Numbered from the stretch's first letter, positions 42,067 to 52,402 are shown. The stretch is DNA of 64,000 nt from Aporrectodea caliginosa (GCA_020284085.1 JACEVL010000145.1:1049983-1113982); one strand, 5' to 3'. A program made the numbers and translations. Notes: generated by a model from the sequence alone, not told the origin.

Positions 42067-43009
42067 GAGATTACTTGCTGTACATGACCTAATTGCGGAC
42101 TGCGCCATCCAATCTCGTTCCTTCCTTTCTTAAAATCTTGGACGAACACCATTATTAAAGGTGCCACTGAATTAGTATCTATTGTAATGTCGAAGAAAAT
42201 CGTTTTAAAGGTGTCAAAGTGTGCGTGCACAATCCTTCATTATTTCTTTAACTGAAGCTTGACAACAGTGAATGCAGAAACAGTATTGTTAAACAACATT
42301 TTTACTGTTATGGCTCTTGATATCGAGTTTACTTTATTTAAAATGTTAAATTTGAGTTAATTGTTTAATTTTTCAGTAAATTCTGCGTTTAGCGCCAACT
42401 AGCGGCTGCCATGACCGTTGACGTCGACCTCATCTGAGTTTGTCAGACTTGATTATCAGATTCTGTCGGATGGATCCACAGTTTAACGGCAGCTTATGAC
42501 ATCATAGGCCGTTGCCGCCGACAAAGATTTGTTTTGGCATATTACAGCTCATAAGATTCTGTCGGTTGAATGAAACTTTTATTATAGTGCAGAATAGAAA
42601 CGTTTTAAAGGTATCTAATTAAGCCTCACCTCGCGTTCATAGATAGCTTCACAATGAGGAAATTTTTTAATGAAGCGACATCTATTATTAATTTAACGAA
42701 ATAAATTTTTGTCACTACAGGGCGTTTGCGTTCCGGACATGACTTAGCGGAACTTGGTGACTTCAACCCAGTTCCAAGCATGGAACCATACGCATCAAAG
42801 ATCTTACTTTCGACACAGCTAATTGTGTTACTTGTAACCTGTTGCGTTTTGTCAACTGGATTATTTTGAAATTAAACGAATATGAATATGAATGAAAAAT
42901 ACCCGTTGCGTACTATGTAAGCTTACCTGCTCACAGTGCCTGTTTCCTCTAGGGAAGGCTCAGGATTGGCGCATCCTTCAGAGGCGATACTATAACTTAC
43001 AACGAAACA
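42067..43009. other. No gene; hairpin units, antisense
   Basis: AAAGGTGTCAAAG at 42186, a class 3 remnant near 42395, GGATGGATCCACA plus hairpin at 42481, and AAAGGTATCTAAT at 42604. At 42930 CAGTGCCTGTTTCCTCTAGG recalls 38560-38620. Confidence 0.45.
42481..42520 (-). repeat. Dispersed hairpin, class 1, GC-stem variant
   Basis: Outer arms in sense CGGCGGC and GCTGCCG, as at 12972, with loop CTATGAT. Preceded by the inverted tail GGATGGATCCACA. Confidence 0.8.
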
Positions 43010-43204
43010 CTTGTCTTGTCTTGTCTTCAACCATCCTCGATCCGAGGGTTGGTCGCTCCATGGACAAGTCTTCTCCACCTTTTCTATCTTCCGTCTCCGT
43101 CAACAATCGATGAAAAGGCATATTCATCCATGTGCTGATGTTGTTAAGCCATCCCATTCTCGGTCTTCCCCGCGTCCTTGCTCCTGGTACAGTTCCCTGT
43201 ATAA

Positions 43205-45872
43205 TAGGGTGTCCCATAATGTTTGAAAAAAACTTTTCTTGGGCAAATCTCAGGAGGCACCTTGTAGAAAGTTTCTATATGATAATACAATGCTACATGC
43301 AAAATTTCAGTTCATTTGATTAACATTGAGAGGTCCCTCAAGTCTGTTGAATGTCATTGTCTCGGCCGTCGAATGTCTCGTGATATCGTGTAGTTTGACA
43401 AGGTATTAAAAATTATTTATTGTCATTTGAAGTTGTTTGATACCATTGGAAAGCTGTTAGAGTATGTAGTTTATGAATATATTTATAAACTGTGCTAGTT
43501 CAAACAATATAATAACACTAGTTCCAGGCAAAAGCATCAAAATTCAGAAAATTATTCATTGATCGGCAGTATTTTTTGTAAGAAACGAGGTCGAGTTCAA
43601 ACTACATATCGAGAAGTTTGTCTCTGGTGCAAGTTGGAAATTCTTTTCTGTGTTTTTCTGCTACTTGCAACAGAAACTGTTTCTGTTCTTCATTTCTTGT
43701 TATCGATGAATTGAAGTTCTGGATCAGGGCAACGCCACGTTCAGCAACGTCATTAACGCAAGCCAAATTATTCACTAGCTTGGCGCCAGCCAGGAATGAT
43801 TCATTGTTTTTCCAAGAGTCAACTGGCGAATTCAGAAAACTGTCCTCAATGCCTGCAGTTTGGAAGAAGCTCCTTGAAATAGCTATATCCTCCAATGTTT
43901 CTGGAAGTGACTCGAGTAAATGTGGACCTCTTGCAGATTTCATCTCTCACAAGCTGAGTTTTCTCGTCGTTAGAAATTTTCTCCGAGAATAAGCATAGTG
44001 TAGCCAACTCTTGGCTTAAATACCACGAATGGCGTTTCATCATTTTCAGTCCAGTAGATTTTAGTGCATCATCATCATATACTTTCAAGCGTTGGATTAG
44101 CAGTAAATCATTGATTGGTGCATCGACTACCAACCTACTAGTGAACCAGGATTGTATGTAAATTGTCACAACAAATCGATTGAATCTCTGAACTCCTTGG
44201 AATTCACAACCTGTCAGAGGAAAAGTTTGTTCATTTCCATTGAACAGAAGCTCAATTTTCAGCGAATATATCGCCTTCGCCATCCAGCGAGCACGATGTA
44301 AAGCACCAGGTTTGCGAATGTTTGCCTTGACATCCAATCCAACCATTAACCCAGCTAGGCATATAAACTCGCGATAATCTTCTCGAGGATAACTTTTGTT
44401 GCAATGCTCAAGAATGAATTCTTTCACTTGATCCGAAACGATTATGAGTGGGACTGTTCGTTGTTTGAAGATATCGTGATTTAGATCAGACCATTTCTCG
44501 CGGAATCGCTTAAAAATAAGGATATCTGGACCAGTTGATGGTGATCGAAGACATACTTGAAAGATATCTGCCAAAAGAACCTCAAACATGTGGTGCCTGC
44601 ACGCCATCCATAACAGATTCCGACCAATGTCCTTTTCAAGAAGTGTACATGCTCCATTAATTCTCCCTGTGTTTGAGGCAGTCGTATCGAAACACATACC
44701 GATAACATGATCATCACACTCCCATGATCGAAGAAGGTCAAGTACTGCATTAGCAGCTATTCGTCCAGTCCCAGAAGTCAACTTGGGTACACCAAGAAGT
44801 TTAGTACTTCCATCTATGAGAGAGGAAACAAGAACAGGCAGGCGATCTACAAGTTTGCTCTCTAGGCCAGTGACATCAGGCAGCAGTTTGCCATCCCAAT
44901 GAACAACAGATTTGGATTTGCTTGATTGAAAGTCTAGTTTGATTAGAGCAGCAGAGACTTGCCTGTGATGTTTACGTCGCCGGTGAATTGTACTTTTGGA
45001 TAGAACTGTCGAGGAAGCTGAACAACCTGTCTGATTAGCAACTGAAGCAAGAATCATCACAGATTTCCGGAGGCTAGTATTCGTTCGATCTAAGACTGCC
45101 GATACTTTCTCAGATACAATATCTTTTTGTTTGAGCAGTGTATTTTTAATTTTCTTGGGATATGCTGGGAGTCGTATATCACATTCATCCATGGAATCTT
45201 CAGAAGAGCTGCTGCTTGTATTCAGTTCAACCATTGAAGAATCCGATTCATGATCTTCATTGCTTTCTGTTGGAACTTGTGAATGGATATTAAGTGTTAG
45301 CTGGCGGACGTGGTGTTTATGAAATTTTTATGTTGTAGTTTCTTTTAATATTTAAATGTTTCGATTTTGTATGCTATGAAAAACAACATGGCTTCCAGTC
45401 ACGTGACAGCAGATGGTTGTAAATTTGTATAGCACCTAACTTTTACAGAGCTGTAAAGTGTAAACTGAGAAGGTCCATTTTTTGTGTGAAAACTGTAGAA
45501 ATGTTGAAATTACAGTTTTTCAAAGATTTCTTAGCTAAATAATTGTTTACTGATCAATCAAGGCCAGCATATCAATATATTTATGAAATCTACTCTTCAA
45601 CAGCTGTCTACTGTCTAGACTCTAGAGGTGTTAAATAATAAATAATGTAATATAATTTACTATGGATGCACTGCATAATTATTTTACAGTACACTTTTGA
45701 GTTCTCGCGAGACATCGATGGTCGAGTTGGTGAAATTCAAAATCTTTGAGGGACCTCTAAATATTATTTAAAATGAACTGAAATTTTGCCAGTAGCATTG
45801 TATTACCATATAGAAACTTTCTAGAAGGTGCCTCTTGACTTCCTGAGGAAAAAAATTTTCTGGGACACCCTA
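43205..45872 (-). mobile_element. DNA transposon with ~130-bp terminal inverted repeats
   Basis: The ends TAGGGTGTCCCA and TGGGACACCCTA open about 130 bp of inverted similarity (shared words AGAAAGTTTCTATATG, TAATACAATGCTAC, CAAAATTTCAGTTCATTT and GAGGTCCCTCAA). Perfect duplications CTGTATAA flank at 43197-43204 and 45873-45880. TAGGG ends with 8 bp fit a hAT-like group. The interior carries one transposase-like frame on the minus strand. It inserted into the RTE-like LINE between codons for EIIQ and GTVP. Confidence 0.9.
43602..45234 (-). pseudogene. Transposase-like ORF with one frameshift
   Basis: Two overlapping minus-strand frames (462 codons, 43846-45234; 113 codons, 43602-43943) join by a frameshift near 43940, giving about 560 residues. 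Key words: VVHWDGKLLPDVTG, VDRLPVLVSSLIDGSTKLLG, CFDTTASNTGRINGACTLLE, WMACRHHMFEVLLADIF and, near the end, LACVNDVAERGVALIQ. The two aspartates in WDGK and CFDTTASN look like RNase H-fold catalytic positions. From memory, similar proteins are common in insects and cnidarians, without a settled name. It would cut and join the inverted repeats around it. A serine-rich start at 45234 may not be the true N-terminus. Confidence 0.72.
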
Positions 45873-47267
45873 CTGTATAATCTCCTTTTCCAGGCAGTTT
45901 CCCTGTTTCCTCATTAGATGCCCAAAGTATGTAAGTTTCCTTCTTTTAATCTGATTGAGTAGACTTCTTTCCGTTCCTGTTTTCTCTAACACCCATTCAT
46001 TTGTTTTTTTTTCTATCCATGATACTCTCAGAATCTGTCTTAGGCATTTCATTTCAAACGCATTTATTCTTTCTTCTTCATTTTTCTTGATAATCCAACT
46101 TTCACACCCGTAAGTTGCCACTGGCCATACCAAAGCCCTCATGAGTTTCATCTTTGTATCCATCTTTATGTTATGGCTTTTCCATAATTGTTTCAATGAT
46201 GTTATTGTATTAAGACCTCTAGCCAACTTCTCTCTTATATCCTTGACGTCTGTTGCATCTTCCGTTATCAAAGATCCCAGATATCGGAATGTGTCTACTT
46301 GTTCCAACCTTACTCCTCTAATTTCTATGTTACACATTTTCCCTTTTTGTGTCATCACTTTTGTTTTATTCATATTTATCTTTAGTCCTTTGTTCTCTCC
46401 TATTTGTTGTAAACGATTGACTACTTCCTGCAGCTCACTTTCTGATCCTGCCAGAAGTACTATATCATCTGCATATCTTAAATTCGTGATTTTCCTTCCT
46501 CCTATTCTCACGCCTCCCTCCCAACCTTCTATTACTTCTCTCATGACCGCTTCTGCCATTATGTTAAACAAGTGTGGTGAAATTACACACCCCTGCCTCA
46601 CTCCTTTCTTTACTCGGAATCCACTTGACAGTGTTCCTGCCACCTTTACTTTTGCCTGTTGTTTACAATATAATTTATTCAATAAATTAATAATATGTGC
46701 CGGAAAACCCATTTCTGTCATTGTTATCCACAGTTGTTCATGTGATATACAGTCAAAAGCCTTTGTAAAGTCTACGAAACACATGTACAACGGCTGTTGA
46801 TGTTCGTTCATTTTCTGCATTATTATCTTGAGATTTATAAGTTGATCTCTTGTTCCCCTTCCTCCAGGGACCCGGGAACCTATGGCGCCACTGCCGCCGA
46901 TGCTCACCCAAATATTGACCCTGTGGCGCCAAGGCAGGGTCATGCTCACACAACTTTTTGGAAACAGTAATACTATGAAAATAACGCAGTAATGGAACCT
47001 AACCAAAGCCGGCCAAAGCTGGCCCTGGCATTAAGCAAAGGGCAGCAGACAACTGTCAAGTCTTGCAGGATGACAAATTGTGCGAATCATGGATACTTGA
47101 TACTTGGCTACTCTTTGGGCCTAAACGGTACCACATGTGTAAATGTGTTTGTCGGAAGTCGGAGGTAGGGGCCTACTGAAGTGACACGGGCATTCTACAA
47201 GAATGGGCGAACTGTGGTTGCAGACAGTACAGCTAATTATTAAGACAGCTGTGATATATATTAATAT

Positions 47268-47332
47268 ATATATATAATTATATATACATGTTTAGATATA
47301 CACATACCTATATATATATATATATATATATA
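47268..47332 (+). repeat. (TA)n microsatellite
   Basis: Two TA-rich runs separated by a short ACATGTTTAGATATACACATACC stretch are inside the hAT-like insertion. Confidence 0.85.
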
Positions 47333-47482
47333 AACATAGGCATAATATTCAGTGTGTCGGCTCTCAGAGTGCCTGGAGAAATAGAGACTAGATCAGTTCT
47401 TCTCGAGACTCCATTCGAGTGTATACAGAGGATAATAAATAATTTTGAATAAATAAAATTGGTAAATAAAGAAAGTGCAGCA

Positions 47483-47564
47483 ATGTCTAGCGGACCGCCT
47501 TTGAAGGCATTTAAACAGTCTTTTCTGTCGTTTTGCAAGTCACCTGCAGCTGGGAGGTCTGATG
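47483..47564 (+). pseudogene. Transposase first exon remnant, second example
   Basis: ATG opens MSSGPPLKAFKQSFLSF, CKSPAAGRSD, and a GTAAGT donor follows at 47565. The 82-bp length, phase and M-S-x-G-P-P start match the exon at 3982-4063 in the other element. The rest of the gene is absent. Confidence 0.6.
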
Positions 47565-48156
47565 GTAAGTAGGCTACAACTAAATAAATTGCATTTCACA
47601 TTTATAAGCAATTCGCCACAGCGCAAAATAATATGAGCATAAGAAAAATTTGACAAACGGCATTAGGCCTATACCTGACAAATTCCTGTAAATAAATTTT
47701 ATTTTCTTCCATGCAAGAAATCCATCTTCATCGCATGTCTCATAATCGTAATAGTAATAGTAATGGTATTTTTGATTGCTAAAGCAGTTATTGACTTATT
47801 GTGCTATTGTCGCCTTTTATGTTATCAATATTGAGCGTAATAAACCACCAGTGGTTGCAAAAAATGACAAAATATTGTTATAGATAATATCAGGCAAAAT
47901 GAATAATTTTATCCACCTTAGGTCTGTGGCCTACACGGCTGAGGTTGGCTCACACAACTTTTAAACACTTCCCGGGCCTCCCCTTCCTCTTCTAAAACCG
48001 GCCTGTTCATCAGATAATTCTGATTCTGTTTTTCTTCTCATTCTCTCCACTATGACCCGAAGAATGATTTTGCTGGCATGAGAAACTAGTGCTATGGTTC
48101 TGTAGTTTTCACATTTTCCCATGTCACCCTTTTTTGGTATAGGTATAAAGATTGAA

Positions 48157-49835
48157 TTTTCCTTGTCTTTCTGCTTGAATATCATTCGTTTAGGAAATTT
48201 AAATAGTTTGTAAATATCTTTTATATTCTCTATAAGAGTGTCTATAAATATTTGAGCTACATCATCGTCTTCGTTTTCCGCTGTAAACATTACGGGGTCT
48301 TGCGAATATAGGTCATCGTCGAAACATTTTATATAATAACAGAATGAACTCGGAACGTGTTTTTGGTATTTGTTAGTATAGGACGTGTTAGGATTTGGCT
48401 GACAAGTGTCTATAGGTTTAATGAAGCTTTCAAAATCTGCGTAGATTATGAATGGGACTCGCATCTTTCTATAATAATTTTTAAAACTCAATATAGTTCC
48501 CGGTTCTGGAAGTTCGATCTTTTGCGCCTCGTGTTGGGAACAGTACTCGGTGTGTTTGCGTAGTGAATCTTTTCTACTGAATCCTATTAAGCATCTTTTA
48601 CAATGGTACATAGAAGTGTATGTGTTTTCTCTATGAACCGCCACCAGTCTGTTAAAGTTCTTTATCCAACAATAATGCTTCTTTTCTCCATCAGAAATGA
48701 GTAATAGATCTATACACCTATCACTCTCATGCTTTGATATATATAGTGGGAATAGGTTAACATCTTTCTCATAACCAAAAACATTAATATTAATATTATT
48801 ATTTCTCTCAAACTTACTTATCACATTAGCATCCGCCGCTACTGGAAATTCGATGCCGGACCAATTGAGATCCTCAGACTGCCTAATTAATTCTTTCGTA
48901 ATTCTTTCTGAATCTCTCGCAACAGGGTTTAAGGCTCTCGTGACGCACCATTTGAAACATTGTTCGTCTTCGTTCTTCATATTAATAATTCCCTTTTTAC
49001 TCGCTAAACAGGTCGGTAGTGGAATGTAAGAACTTCCTTTCAACGGTTTATAAACAACCGTATCGATATCCAACTTCATAACTGATTTAAACCTCCAATT
49101 ACTACCTCGCATCTGATAACTCGCCATGCTTTCCTTAATTTTATCCACTGCGCCGCTATAAATTTCACCCACGTCGGTTGCGTCTAAAATAATCTCATTC
49201 TTCGATTTAAAATTAGGTTCAGCCTCAATTACTTCCCCAGATTTCATATCTACTTTCTCCATTACACATAAAAGATTGAATTGAACTTTTACCCCTCGAG
49301 ATTTCGTTAACAGACTGACTACCCGCGGCCTTACAGCATCGAGGAAAGATGTGACGTCGATCCCTCGAGTTCCTTCGATCGTGTATCGTTTAGTAAATCC
49401 CTTAATAGCATTCGCGGTCTCTAGGATTTCAAACTTCTTTTTATTAATTTTACTAAAAATACTCGAAACCTTTAACTTCAACGAGTCTAATTTTTCATTC
49501 ACGGGTTTCTTTTCTAGAGGAGCTACGTAATTAACCAACCAATCCGCAAAAGAATTAATTTTCGACCTTACCTCGTTCTTTACTTCAGTCAAAACATTAT
49601 TAAAACGAGATTTCCAAGGAGGTGTATACTTACCTGGTTCAAGCGTTGGAACCTTAATGTCTGGAACTGGAGCGTCTAGAGGGTTACTTTCGTGTACAGT
49701 CTTAACGCTTTGCAAAAGTCTCGATGATACTAATGTCACGAGATCCGCTTTTCGCAGTCCCGAATATCTAACCAAGCCATTCTCTTTAGCAATATTTCGT
49801 AATTGTTTTACTGTTTTCGTTGTGTAGTAGTCCAT
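48157..49835 (-). CDS. Polinton-type protein-primed DNA polymerase B, N-terminal part
   Basis: About 560 codons on the minus strand from ATG at 49835. Residues 1-40 (TVKQLRNIAKENGLVRYSGL) look like a SAP/Rho-N type DNA-binding segment. The middle has NMKNEDEQCFKWCVTRALNP and SGIEFPV. A finger CKRCLIGFSRKDSLRKHTEYC lies near 410-432, and FIIYADFES near 460 is the first exonuclease motif of family B polymerases. This order is known from Polinton/Maverick-like mobile DNA in many invertebrates. The polymerase domain is missing: after FKQKDKEN the frame passes without a stop into the RTE-like reverse transcriptase. The fragment is a relic, although its frame is open throughout. Confidence 0.8.
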
Positions 49836-49944
49836 TTTATATACAGAAGATTTTTCTTTAAGTCAAAAATGAGATAACAGTTAACGACCGTGTGACGGCT
49901 CATTATCGAGACTGACGACTGATCGAAACTGTTGGGAACTTTCG

Positions 49945-50030
49945 CACGCGATGATTCATCGATCGATACCTTGGGGATTTCCGATGAGTCATCGCGAGAA
50001 CTTGGGTATTATATATAAATGTGGTTTCTT
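49945..50030. promoter_or_regulatory. Possible bidirectional promoter of the Polinton fragment
   Basis: GATGATTCATCG at 49950 and CGATGAGTCATC at 49983 form an inverted repeat with one mismatch, each holding a TGAnTCA (AP-1-like) core. A TATTATATATAAAT sequence at 50008-50021 is TATA-like on both strands. Start codons lie on both sides (49835 minus, 50078 plus). This is inference from sequence only. Confidence 0.4.
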
Positions 50031-50077
50031 ATAGGTTCAATTTGTAATAATAACCAATAGTTTGGGTGATTTTTAAA

Positions 50078-50167
50078 ATGCGCCAGATAGCAACAGATAG
50101 TACTACTCGTAATCAGGTCAACATCCAGAATATCAGTCCGAAATGGCACAAGAAGATAGAAAGATAG
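50078..50167 (+). pseudogene. Short divergent frame next to the Polinton polymerase
   Basis: ATG starts MRQIATDSTTRNQVNIQNIS, PKWHKKIER and stops. It lies head-to-head with the polymerase. It may be the start of another Polinton gene cut off by the junction near 50180, but I do not recognise it. Confidence 0.3.
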
Positions 50168-50227
50168 ACAAGTAGAAACGTTAGAAACACTCTAGCCTAC
50201 CGCCATAATTACAGGCTCTGTTTAGAC

Positions 50228-50590
50228 ACCTTAGAAATTTGGAATCTACGATTACGATTGCATGGTGTAAACTACTTTGGGACTACCACCAATACTACGA
50301 CTACTACAACTACTGCTACTGCTAATACAACTACTGCCACCACCACTATTGGAAATGTTACTGCTACTACTGCTTGTACTACTAGCTAAAATTTACTGTA
50401 AGGTTTTGTCTGCTTAGACACCTTTAACACGTTGCTATTTGAAACTATAAATGCGCCACTGATTGCACTCCGTCAGTGCCCGTCCCAATCCTGGATAAAG
50501 GAGGAGGTCGACGCTAATGATCTTTGCAGTCACACAGCGTCGTTAAACTGAAACTACTCCTACTTGTTTACGTTTCCACCGTCGTTTGGA
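50228..50590 (-). repeat. Inverted duplication, right arm
   Basis: The partner of 31275-31695 on the opposite strand. It contains the (ACT)n run, TTTAGACACC boxes at 50222 and 50416, CTGATTGCACTCCGTCAGTG, the class 2 hairpin at 50509 and GTTTACGTTTCCACCGTCGT. Confidence 0.8.
50509..50548 (+). repeat. Dispersed hairpin, class 2, sense, perfect stems
   Basis: Outer CGACGCT/AGCGTCG are seven perfect pairs. Inner TGAT/GTCA with loop CTTTGCA, then GTTAAACTGAAACTAC. Preceded by CCTGGATAAAGGAGGAGG. Confidence 0.85.
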
Positions 50591-50932
50591 CTTGCGTCTA
50601 AATGCTCCGCAGGTTTTGGTAATCTATTTTTAGCTCAACCAATCACGCGTCTTGAAAGCGCCAACGACGACGAAGAGCTAGCGTGTTAAGTCTCGGCTTT
50701 CACGTCGTCTACAGTTTCTCTTATCTGGCTGTGTAATTGAAGTTGGATTGATAAAATAATTCTATAAGTCATAATCTCGGTCAATGACCCAATTCTCGTC
50801 GGCGACATATCTCTTCGTTATTATTCTTATTATTGGTTGGCCAGTCGCCTGTTCATTTCTTAGGCATTTAGACACCTTGAAATCGTTTTTTTCAGACACT
50901 ATATATTTGTAATTTGTTCGATCGCTAGTTTA

Positions 50933-51103
50933 TTTTAGAGAAAACAGAAAAACGAAGAAAAAAAAGGAAGAGGAACAGAAAAAAAACCAATTATAATAAA
51001 AGAGCCAATGGGCCAAAGAGAAATTACATACAAAAGAAAATGTAAAGACGTCAACGATCATTGTTATCATAAGACGTCGTTAAACTCAGGAAAAGAAGAA
51101 GAA
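50933..51103 (+). mobile_element. 171-bp retrocopy ending in the class 1 hairpin, 13-bp target duplication
   Basis: GATCGCTAGTTTA at 50920-50932 repeats exactly at 51104-51116. Between them lie an A-rich stretch, GAGCCAATGGGCCAAAGAG, the hairpin (51047-51085) and a TCAGGAAAAGAAGAAGAA tail. A target duplication with an A-rich tail is the mark of target-primed reverse transcription. The insert carries no ORF, so it is a 5'-truncated LINE or a SINE. It lies inside an older unit with TTTAGACACCTTGAAATCG at 50872. Confidence 0.88.
51047..51085 (+). repeat. Terminal hairpin of the retrocopy (class 1)
   Basis: Arms GACGTC/GACGTC perfect; inner GAT/ATC with loop CATTGTT. Against GGC/GCC elsewhere, the inner stem changed on both sides at two pairs. 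GTTAAAC follows. Confidence 0.87.
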
Positions 51104-51149
51104 GATCGCTAGTTTACTTAAAAAAATTAATAAATGGTTAGATAGTATT

Positions 51150-51255
51150 GTTTAACGTTGTTGTGTTATAACAAGGATGATTATCGTCGCCCTCCTTCCT
51201 TTAATATCGAGGCTTGGGACTGACACTGCCAGAGTACAGGCAGGGGCATCTTGAG
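51150..51255 (-). repeat. Dispersed hairpin, class 2, antisense, with block
   Basis: GTTTAACGTTGTTGTGTTAT and TTATCGTCGCCCTCC, then CGAGGCTTGGGACTGACACT and GTACAGGCAGGGGC. Outer stem decayed. Confidence 0.6.
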
Positions 51256-51961
51256 TTTAACGTCTTACGGCAACACTTGTCTGAAATGGTTGAAAGCGTG
51301 TCTGCTCCCAAATTACGTCCTACCTTGAATCCAATTCCCTATTATCTCTCACCAGTCGGTATTCCATTGATTTCATTATACGGAAACACTTATTAGTGTT
51401 ACACGTCTACTCACTGAAGCGTTTGGGTTTGAAGTTAATGCAAATTTGTCGAGTCCATTGATAGATCTATGAAGTTGATGTGCTATATTGTGTCAGAGAA
51501 GAGCGTTTTAAAGGTGTTTAAGGATCAACATAGTCTAAACTATTATTTGCCATCATCTCCAAAAACACCGCAATTGCAGTTTTTGCCTGTAGCATAATAG
51601 TAATAGTAGGAGTAGTAGTTATTGCATAGTAGCAATTGGGGTAGTACTAGTAGTAGTAAGTTTTAATTAATGTCATTGTTTGCGAAATCATAATGATTTT
51701 TGTCCGCTGACTTCGACGTCTGTTGCAAGCTCTGCCGAATGGTGCCTAGTTCCTGTTTAAGTAAGCTGCGTTAAAAATGTCTAGCTATAAAAGTATATTA
51801 AATATATGAGCATTATAGACGGATCTCTTTTCGCTATGAACATGAAAACAACGAATGCAATGATACGACACCTTTTAAACAAGCCAACGTTGTACTATTT
51901 AAATAGTTAGAGCTATAAATCATAATAATTTGTTATGATTGTATTGTATATTTTCTGCATT

Positions 51962-52000
51962 GTCGTCAACGGCCTTTGATGTCATAAGACGACGTTAAAC
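51962..52000 (+). repeat. Class 1 hairpin identical in sequence to the LINE end
   Basis: All 39 bases equal those at 26095-26133, and the preceding TGTATATTTTCTGCATT is nearly the same. It is a short truncated copy of the I-type LINE 3' end, followed by TGTGGTTATAATAATA. Confidence 0.85.
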
Positions 52001-52191
52001 TGTGGTTATAATAATATTATCATAACAGTACTGTACGTCATTATTATTTCTGCTGTCAACAGCCTTTGTTGTCGTCATAATAATTATGTCATCAAACACG
52101 GGATCCAACACTACCATAAGCTGTATCAACTCTGGTTCTACACTTTGTTACAAACTACTACCAGGTAATGCCAGTCCTAGACCTGAGGAGG

Positions 52192-52232
52192 GCGACGGTA
52201 ATCATTTGTGTTATGACACAGCGTCGTTGAAC
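52192..52232 (+). repeat. Dispersed hairpin, class 2, sense
   Basis: Inner TCAT/ATGA around TTGTGTT is perfect; outer CGACG/CGTCG kept. Preceded by GCCAGTCCTAGACCTGAGGA. Confidence 0.75.
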
Positions 52233-52402
52233 AGTTACCAATTATTTGGATATCTTGGAAAAATACATACAACGTACTATGTAAGATGTCTCAAAGCAAC
52301 AAATCAACGTCTCTTTAAACACCTCTAAATCATAGCTCTCGGACGCTATATGAATTTAATTTTCGATCAATTTTCTATTGTCAACTACAGAGTCAATACT
52401 AT

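Larger units (their letters stand above)
46865..47978 (+). mobile_element. Non-autonomous hAT-like insertion in the RTE-like LINE
   Basis: TCCCCTTCCTC stands at 46854-46864 and again at 47979-47989; the outer part or all of it is target duplication (8-11 bp). The ends CAGGGACCCGGGAA and, inward from the right, GGCCCGGGAAG are imperfect inverted repeats. GCTCACACAACTTTT occurs near both ends in the same direction. Inside is a short exon-like frame (47483-47564). The LINE frame (GFRRGRG, then TRDQ) continues across once the insert is set aside. Confidence 0.78.
43010..48156 (-). pseudogene. RTE-like LINE, 5'-truncated, split by two transposons
   Basis: Read on the minus strand in three blocks. 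47990-48156: FIPIPKKGDMGKCENYRTIA, LSDEQAGFRRGRG. 45881-46864: TRDQLINLKIIMQK, CFVDFTKAFDCISHEQL, GVRQGCVISPHLFN, LRYADDIVLL (catalytic YADD) and KLTYFGHLMRKQGN. 43010-43204: PGARTRGRPRMGWLNNIS and a tail of GACAAGACAAGACAAG. The order is that of an RTE-like reverse transcriptase from its first RT motif to its end; the endonuclease is missing. The two gaps match transposons with target duplications lying in this frame. The RT motifs are well kept, so the interruptions are probably the main damage. Confidence 0.85.

Noticed and set aside
43618..43992. A 124-codon plus-strand open frame
   Set aside because: Antisense of the transposase ORF at 43602-45234.
46141..46800. A 219-codon plus-strand open frame
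   Set aside because: It is the antisense shadow of the RTE-like reverse transcriptase.
48157..49835. Polymerase fragment as part of a retro-copied chimeric mRNA
   Set aside because: Sequence upstream of the start codon holds TATA-like and palindromic sites and a divergent frame, which argues for a genomic DNA fragment; not fully excluded.
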